Assembly (NCBI GenBank): GCA_015680685.1 | Contig: MNCI01024352.1 | Span: forward strand, 511,319-575,318 | Length of the DNA: 64,000 bases | Origin: Gnetum montanum | Taxonomy: Eukaryota > Streptophyta > Gnetopsida > Gnetales > Gnetaceae | Reading direction: 5' to 3' | Shown: positions 57,180 through 64,000 of the stretch, in pieces | Position numbering within the stretch: position 1 is the first letter of the stretch | Layout of the letters: each line of letters opens with the position of its first letter | Position numbers and translations under genes: made by a program | Notes under the pieces: generated by a model | Databases searched by the model: none | Told to the model about the DNA's origin: nothing | Seen by the model: the letters and a program-made list of their open reading frames with translations, nothing else

Positions 57180-58510
57180 GAGGATGAGTATCCAATTTCT
57201 GATTATTTCCCAGATGAACTCATCTTTGCAGGTGTAGTGAATAATCAATTAACCATAGAGAAAAATTGGTATAGTAGCATTCTCCCTATCTCCTTACACA
57301 ACAAACACCACAAGGGTTTGACACTAAAAAGAAACAACGATTTCTTCACCGGGCCAAGTATTTTATGGAAATCAATGGGCAACTTTACAAAGTATGTCCT
57401 AATGGCTTGGTCTGATGATGTGTTCCTGAGATAGATCAACTACGAGTTCTCCAAGACGCTCATGAGGGTCCTTGTGGGGGTCATTATACTGGGAGATGAA
57501 TGGCTATTAAGATCTTGCTTGTAGGATATTATTAGCCTACATTGTTTTGGGACGCCCATCATTTCATCCAATCTTGTGAGTGCTACCAATGTGATGGGGG
57601 GATGATTGCTAGAATGGAGGATCTGCAACAATGGATTCAACCTTTAGAAGCTTTGACATATGGGGAATTGATTTTATGGGGCCCATTACACCAATGTCCA
57701 ATGGAAAAGCTTACATTATTGTTGTCGTTGATTACCTTACAAAATGGGCAGAAGCAGCTACTGTTAAGGATTGTACATCATCTGCAACTACACAATTTGT
57801 TCAACAACAAATTGTAAACAGGTTTGGTGTTCCTCGTGCACTTATTTCAGACAATGGTACATACTTCACAAGAGTAACTTTTCAAAAATTAATGCAACAC
57901 TTAAGGGTTGAACACAAACTGACTACACCATATCACCCCCAAGCAAATGGTCAAGCCAAAGTCACCAACAGGGAGATTATGAAGATACTGACAAGAACCA
58001 TTAGCAAGTTTAGGTGAGACTGGAGCACTAAACTGAATGATGCTCTTTGGGCGTACCGCTCCACATGGAAACTCCCTATAGGCTACTCTCCTTATGAGTT
58101 AGTGTACAGTAAATTACCAATGCTTCCCATTCAAACTGAGTATGTAGCCTCAACCTTGACCTCGATCTAGCACAAAAAACAACAGTTGATGACCCTTAAC
58201 CTACTAGATGAGAACCGATTGTCCGCCCTGTCATCTAACGAATTGCACAAGGCCTTCAATAAACAACGTCATGACCTAAGAATTAGAAAAGTTAAATATC
58301 AACCGGGAGATAAGGTTCTCTACTAGAATCCCACACATGTGCCACAACGTACCAAATTTCAAACGCTGTGGGAAGGACCTTATGTCATTCATGCAACTTT
58401 TCCTTCAGGGGCCATGATGATATACAAACTTGAGAGCCCGGATAAGAAACTGTTGGTCAACGTCCAACAAACCAAACCTTTCCATGAGCTTAGAATAGCG
58501 AGTACTCATA
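57180..58510 (+). pseudogene. Integrase of element E
   Basis: The zinc-binding region includes DAHEGPCGGHYTG and SCECYQCDGG (57,450-57,600, in different frames). The core, open at 57,631-58,017, has FDIWGIDFMGPI (first Asp at 57,670), ALISDNGTYF (second Asp at 57,850) and YHPQANGQAKVTNREI. The catalytic Glu has become Lys (57,958-57,960). The C-terminal part has LWAYRSTWKLPIGYSPYELV and FQTLWEGPYVIHATFPSGAM. There is no chromodomain, unlike element F. It would insert the cDNA into the genome; here inactive. Confidence 0.85.
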
Positions 58511-58560
58511 ATACCTCTGTTGGTGAACAACCTTGCTTGCTATTTCGGATCTCCTCCTTT

Positions 58561-58585
58561 CAACTCAGTCGTGGGGGAGATGGCC
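58561..58585 (+). promoter_or_regulatory. G-rich box after integrase, element E
   Basis: CAACTCAGTCGTGGGGGAGA then TGG. It shares its first 19 positions, with minor changes, with the boxes at 11,481 and 28,166. Confidence 0.55.
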
Positions 58586-59310
58586 ACCTATGCCAACCAT
58601 TCTAGGCCCTCAGCCCTTTTTGTATTTTTTGTTTTACACATTTCTTCAATCTTTCTTATTTTTGTTTTACACCATCATTCACATTTTTATTATTTCTTTG
58701 TTTGGTTGATTTACTTTCATTCGTCATACAATAAGTGCTCCTAATGGTGGATTGAATTATATACTATTGATTGCTAATGTTTGGTTTTTACCTCTGAATT
58801 ATGATGCTGATATTATGATATGGTTCTTGTGATAAAACAGGCAATGAGTCCACATCATCCATCCATGCATTCAACTTTGTGGTCTCCCTTAGCTTGGAAC
58901 TATACAATCCCTTTTTTCTAATCAACTTCTTAATAAATTGGTAGCTTGGTATTTTTCAAACTAAAGGAAGGAATCAATGGTTGAAAAGGGTGTGACTTCA
59001 AGGGGGATTCGATGCATTTGTGCTAGCCATTCTCTTAGGTCCTTGGATGCTTTTTCTTAGGTTTTCCGCCATTCTGCCATCGATCAAATATCAGGAAGCT
59101 AAGTGAATAAAAATAAGTCTTTGCATGGTGTGGTTCTCACACAAAAAGAAGAAGTGGAAATTCAAAGCACACCCCTTAGACATAATAAAGCAATAAGGGC
59201 TACAAGCGTTGGTTATGGCATTGGAAAGACATGTTACCCATGCCTTAAGGTTCCCTCTAACTAAGGCCCTTTCTTGCTTCCTACTTCTCCGTCTCGCTCT
59301 CCTTGGGATG
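58586..59310 (+). other. 3' untranslated region of element E with conserved leader block
   Basis: Non-coding, partly T-rich. At 59,219-59,254 lies the conserved block (TTGGAAAGACATGTTACCCA, then TGCCTTAAG|GTTCCC). Family homology ends shortly after it. Confidence 0.6.
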
Positions 59311-59317
59311 ATGGTGA

Positions 59318-59430
59318 CTATGTTAGTATGGAACTATGTTAGTAATAACCAAATGTAACATAGTATAGAATGTTGGTAGCTTGCTTAGAGAAATAAAAAT
59401 CCATGGAACTATTACTAACATAGTTATATA
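59318..59430. repeat. Inverted repeat with 16-base arms
   Basis: AACTATGTTAGTAATA (59,332-59,347) and its exact reverse complement TATTACTAACATAGTT (59,410-59,425) flank a 62-base spacer. A partial third copy, ACTATGTTAGTATGG, starts at 59,318. It could be a tiny MITE or a folded breakpoint. It lies directly at the truncated end of element E. Confidence 0.7.
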
Positions 59431-61500
59431 TTTAGAGTATTTGTGTGTATAATTTGGTTGAGAAAATCTTGCAAAAACTGAGTTAAATTTTAATTCATCT
59501 ACCATGTTGAAAATTATCCAAGTTGTCATTTTACCAAATTCAATGTATTCCATAATAATTTTGGTCAAATCCCTGTAATTGCATGATAGGAAGGATAACT
59601 AATTTTAAGTATGGTAATAAATCATTGTACAAAATATTTCTAAATTCTCATGGATTGTTGTTTTCCATGTGTGCTCCCCTTTGCCCTTCTAAATTTCATT
59701 CATTATGCATTGCAATATGAAGGCATAATCATAGAAGCAACCATGGATGAAATATTATTTAGCATTACTTACAAGTTCTCAAGCTTTCTCTAGAGTATTA
59801 TGGACAAAATATTATTTCACATTACCAAAAGGCTCCCCTTGACTATTATGGATAAAATATTATTTAACTTTATTGATCTACGATTGGTAGTGGGCCTCTT
59901 GTCCAAAAAAAAAATTGATGGTCCTATTGTAACTTCAATAAAAATGACATCCAGTAGGCAACATAGTCATCAACTTTATATATTAGTAATAAGCTAAAAC
60001 TCACATCCTTATCTTTAAAGGTTAATGATGAATAAATAATGGTCAAGTTTCCAATTGACAATTGGCAACACTTAATGCATCAACTTGGGTACTAACAGCA
60101 AGTGACAAATAGTTCATAAATAGAAATAATAAGTAACAAGATTACTGCAAAAAGCATTAATTAGTTTACACACATAGTTCATATAACAAATTCATCTTTA
60201 TCCAACAAGAATAATGTTAACTTGAAGATCATAAATAATGTTGATAACCAAACTATAGACAATGGTAATAGTTCTCAATGTAATTTTTTCCCTTGGCAAT
60301 CAAGTAATAGTGAAAGTGAAAAATATTTATTTTCAAGTGAGTTTACTTTTTATATAAAGGTTACTACATGATACCAACTTTTTATTCCTACCTCAAATCT
60401 TTTTGTTATTTTTTATTCATAGATGAAGATTAAAATTTATGCCAAGATAAGGTTATCAAGATAGAAACTAGCCTTCCTACTAAAAATTAATTTTCTTTTG
60501 ATGAGTCTTTCGTTTCTAGTTTTTAGTAGAGTTTTACTTCTTCTCACTACTTAGCATGTGATTTACTTTGATTTTTTTAATTATTAAGATTATTTTTGCA
60601 ACATGAAACCCCACAAATAATAAGTGACACTACATCATCTTTGAAAATCCAAACAAAATGATACTAAAGGCATCAACTTTGAGAAACTAACAAAAGTAGT
60701 GTTGCATGCATCAATTTTTGAAAACTAACAAAAGTAATGCTAGCTTATCAACTTATCAACTGACAAAAATGACTCATGTTGCCTAGAATGTTAACTTATA
60801 ACAAAGATGAGTAAAACATTGTCAAGTCTTGAAACTGATGATCCCAAAGATTTTGAGTGTAGCTAGTGCTATTACTCTAATAGCAACATGATTACCATTA
60901 TCAGGTTCATGCACCACATTACTTGAACTTATATTGCCTTCTAGTGTTTGTCTTAGGTCCAATGCAAAAAAGTGAAAATCTTAGGTTTGATGCTTAATAT
61001 GACAATTGATATTTAAGAAAAATTTAATGATAAGAATTTTGGGTAGCAACATAACCCTTCTTATCACATTTATACTTCCTTATTATCTTACAGGAAGATC
61101 AACATGCTAGAAAAGAAACTTCCTAATGCGATGAGTCGAAGTCCAAAACATGGATGAAAACATTCATTACAATGAGATTAAGAGTGGTTGTCCCACCATA
61201 TCAACTTTATAAGAGAAGGTAACCTAGATTTAAGACCATGACTCATTATTATATATATAAGGAAATACCATATGTGAAGCCAATTACAAATCCCATCATT
61301 GCATAGATAAAAACTTTTTTTTTTGTAGAGTTCTCTAAGATCTATGATTTTGAGATTTGAATAAGCAACGAAGATTCTTAGAAAATATATAAGTCTCCAT
61401 GTCACTATTATTTACCACATAGAAACTTTACAAAAATATATGCACTCTATTTATAAATAAGCAAGAGAGAAACTTATTTAATCATTTTATTAGTACAAAA
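59431..61500. other. AT-rich sequence, small tandem repeats only
   Basis: No gene is recognised. At 59,740-59,870 there are three copies of a ~50 base unit with ATTATGGATAAAATATTATT. At 60,665-60,745 there are two copies of a unit with GAAACTAACAAAAGTA. The rest shows no structure that I can identify. Confidence 0.5.
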
Positions 61501-61509
61501 CATATATGC

Positions 61510-62170
61510 CCTTTTTCTCCTATTTTGTTTTGGGCTTTTTATTAATGAACTTGAAGAGTGGGTACATGGAATACCAACTCAATTTGCAACTACAATTGGA
61601 AATAGTCCTATTAGACTCTTATATTATGTTGATGATTGTGTAATAATTTCAAATTCAACGAAAGGGTTACAACAAATACTTACTACCCTTGATGACTTTC
61701 ATTAGCATTTGCAAATGGAAGTTAATGTATACTACCATATGAAACAAAGATGATGCCCTTAGAAATTGAAGCTATTTATAAGTTTATAGCTTGCATTTAT
61801 AATCTTTTTGAATTCTTATTGTTTATATACTCTAAAAAAGTGATGCTAACAACTCAAGATAAATGTTGGTTTCATGAGAGACTTCTATGGCTCAATAAAT
61901 GGAATATCTAAGAGCACATTCTTTATTCTAATCCTAAGTAGATTTGCACAATGGTGAAACATATAGCATTTCAAAAAATTTAGCAAAATGTAAAAGGAAA
62001 GAAACATTTCTACTTGAATAGTATAATCAAAGGAGACTTTAATTCAAAGGCAAATTCTTATTTGTTACTATTCCTTACCATTTGTGATGCACAATCGGTA
62101 GATCATGAATGAAATCTCATTATCTACGAGTTGAAATAGGTAGGTGGTTTAATTTCCCTCTAAAGAATGA
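61510..62170 (+). pseudogene. Second LINE reverse transcriptase fragment
   Basis: Across frameshifts the plus strand reads WVHGIPTQFATTIGNSPIRL then LYYVDDCVIISNSTKGLQQI and LTTLDDF. YVDD is the RT catalytic box, intact here, followed by the LQMEVN strand. Near 62,110-62,150 it reads SHYLRVEIGRW, the LRIETGRW-type C-terminal motif of this LINE type. The part between is shortened. It appears related to the remnant at 20,800-22,675. Confidence 0.6.
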
Positions 62171-63079
62171 ATATCACAACTATGCAATACAAATAGATTA
62201 ACAACACATCTTTTTACAATATCATGCATTTGAACACATTAGGCATAAGTGAGATATTATATTACAAATTTGGTTAATTTGTTCTAAATATTACCGAGAA
62301 CACTTGGTAATTTTATTAATTATGTTTTCAAAATTTATAATATACACATATCAATAGTCTTATATATCCAAAGGGTCTATAGACATAAAATTTTAGCTTT
62401 AGTTTCAGTTTTAATAATAAATGATGATGAATGCAATAAATAATGCAAGAGGCAAAGTCTCTTCATTGTCTAATGCAACTAAGCATCATTCTTTTATTAA
62501 CAACCATGTTGTGGATTAGCACTATGGCTTTCAATTTCAATAAGAAGATGATATTAAATACCCTAATATAAGGCACAAAACAACCTAGCAAAGTTTGGTT
62601 TTGTTGTATTTTACTTTGCAATTTATAATAAAACATAACTACTTTTAACTATTAGTATTTATTATTTCTTTCTATACAAAATCATACTATTTAAATCTTC
62701 ACTTCATTTATCTTGTAGTCAACCTATTTAATGCTAATTTTGTCATGAAAACTAATGGCACTTAAGTACCTTGCAGAGATCCTTAAGCATGAAACGTTCA
62801 TCTAATCCTTAAGCATGAAACGTTTAGACCCTGAACACATTATTTGAGTTTTTACAAAATATACATGAGAAACGTCCTCATCGATATTAGGTCTATGAAT
62901 ATTAATAATACCTTTGAAATTGAGTTTAACTGTAAAACCTTCTCGGATCCATCCTACAATTTTTAATTTAAAATCTATAACTCAACTTTGCCAACGTGCA
63001 TGTCTAACTCACATTGGAGCAGGAGCTTGAAGGGTTTGAATGAATTCTAATGATCATGTTTACCCAAAAGAAAAGGAAT
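62171..63079. other. AT-rich sequence with a 20 bp direct repeat
   Basis: No gene is recognised. ATCCTTAAGCATGAAACGTT occurs twice, at 62,779-62,798 and 62,805-62,824. Confidence 0.55.
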
Positions 63080-63700
63080 AAGAGGTTGCAATTTGAAGAA
63101 TGCATTATTGTTCGAAGTATTTTAGTTACTGTGATCAAAACTGCAACTCCTCCCGTCACCACCACCACCACAAACAGACAGGGCTACATAACTTGATCAA
63201 ATTTACTTTACGAGCTACGGCATTACCGTTGAAGGGAAATAAACAACTTTTCAAATTTTCAAAACAACATAGTGAAGGCAAAAGCAAAACAACCATTTTG
63301 TAAACATTGTTTGTTTTCAGAAGGTACTGGAATTGCTCTATTAAAGCATTGTCAACCTCGGACGTGCCCCTGCCAAGCTAGCAGAGCAAGCCGTAGCCCT
63401 GGGCTTGGTGGGAGTGCCAATCTTTTGAGCCAATCTGCAGATCCTTTGAAAACATTGTTCAAGCAGTCCCTACGCTTAGAATTTTATATTTCGGGGGCCT
63501 GGACAATTATCTCGGGAAGCTACCAGACACAATGCATCGAATTCTCCGTAATTCGCACCATTAGTACAGAAGAGACCAGAGCAGACCAGACAGACGAGGG
63601 AAATGAATTCCTGGGTTACACAAACATTAGGATTCCAACCATCCGTTGTCCCAATTATTCCTGATTTCCGCACTGCCAAGTTGCACATCCGATATATAAG
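63080..63700. other. More GC-rich, gene-like stretch, unidentified
   Basis: This stretch is visibly richer in G+C and CpG than the rest of the right end and shows no homology to the repeats here. A plus-strand frame of 130 codons (63,272-63,664) includes KHCQPRTCPCQASRASRSPG. Another plus frame has RAPAKLAEQAVALGLVGVPI, and the minus strand has a 70-codon frame. None is recognisable. A TTTTCAG acceptor-like site lies at 63,315. It could be part of a host gene, a gene fragment, or an LTR with gene-like composition. Confidence 0.3.
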
Positions 63701-64000
63701 TTGTCATTTATGTACCCTAATACATTTGGAAACTAATATATCTTATAAAGGTATTTAAAAAATATAGAAGGGATATACAATCCTCTGCAATCTCGGAATC
63801 TGGAAAGCTTTAGAGGTATAAATTTATATTTCCTGTGTTGGCAACGCTGCACCCTCCTGTGTAGCCTATTATCCACAAAAGAATCAATAGTTTATATGAC
63901 GTAGCAGCAACGGAGATATTATCACTAGATTCACTACTATCCATTAAATTCCAACATTTATGGCCGAGGTGACCATAGAGCTTTTGTGGCCCAGTTGCCC
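63701..64000. other. Window end, nothing recognised
   Basis: AT-rich for the first part, then mixed composition. No coding frame or repeat match to the rest of the window was found. Confidence 0.5.

Larger units (their letters stand above)
51486..59310 (+). mobile_element. Element E: Athila/Tat-like LTR element with gag-pol
   Basis: 5' LTR, PBS, gag, protease, RT, RNase H and integrase follow in the usual Ty3/gypsy order on the plus strand. Next come the G-rich box and the conserved leader block. Homology ends just after the block, near 59,310, so the accessory ORF, PPT and 3' LTR are missing. LTR sequence, PBS and gag relate it to D and, by LTR, to B and C. It is the only family copy here with pol. 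All domains carry stops or active-site losses. Confidence 0.85.

Overview
The window is nuclear DNA of a seed plant with a large, repeat-rich genome. It is AT-rich, has no prokaryotic features, and consists almost entirely of degenerate retroelements nested in and abutting each other. A gymnosperm such as a conifer is my best guess, from the age and density of LTR elements and LINEs; no species-specific marker was seen. I found no confident intact host gene, tRNA, rRNA or CRISPR.

Layout: (1) 1-277 is the end of a long terminal repeat (LTR) that recurs at 39,680-39,916. (2) 279-10,985 holds remnant A: a minus-strand Ty3/gypsy-type gag-protease pseudogene (8,888 down to 5,186) facing a plus-strand, apparently intron-containing ORF (1,441-4,493), with hairpin arrays on both outer sides. 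(3) 11,000-20,682 holds two head-to-tail 3' halves (B and C) of one LTR-element family, each an accessory ORF followed by a polypurine tract (PPT) and an LTR; B carries a solo LTR insertion. (4) 20,800-22,675 is a LINE remnant, followed by a tRNA-derived SINE. (5) 24,174-32,749, minus strand, is element D of the same family: LTR, primer-binding site (PBS), gag, no pol, accessory ORF, PPT, LTR. (6) 33,286-42,745, minus strand, is chromovirus F, split in its reverse transcriptase by a ~2.8 kb insertion with an LTR-like end and a gene-like, CpG-containing segment. (7) 44,120-49,437, minus strand, is a two-ORF L1-type LINE. (8) 51,090-51,225 is a second SINE. (9) 51,486-59,310, plus strand, is element E of the B/C/D family, with LTR, PBS, gag, protease, RT, RNase H and integrase, truncated before the accessory ORF. 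(10) 59,318-64,000 is mostly AT-rich DNA with a second LINE reverse transcriptase fragment and a more GC-rich, gene-like stretch near the end.

The main result is the B/C/D/E family (Athila/Tat-like by PBS and pol sequence). E has pol but no accessory ORF; B, C and D have the accessory ORF but no pol. The accessory protein is a putative-plant-transposon-protein-like domain, a proline-rich linker, an unrecognised ~60-residue block, a long coiled coil and a conserved C-terminal block. Upstream lie a conserved leader block ending in a splice-donor-like site, a G-rich box, and in B and D an acceptor-like site at the ORF start. This suggests the ORF is expressed from its own spliced or internally started RNA. 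All copies carry stops and frameshifts, so these are fossils.
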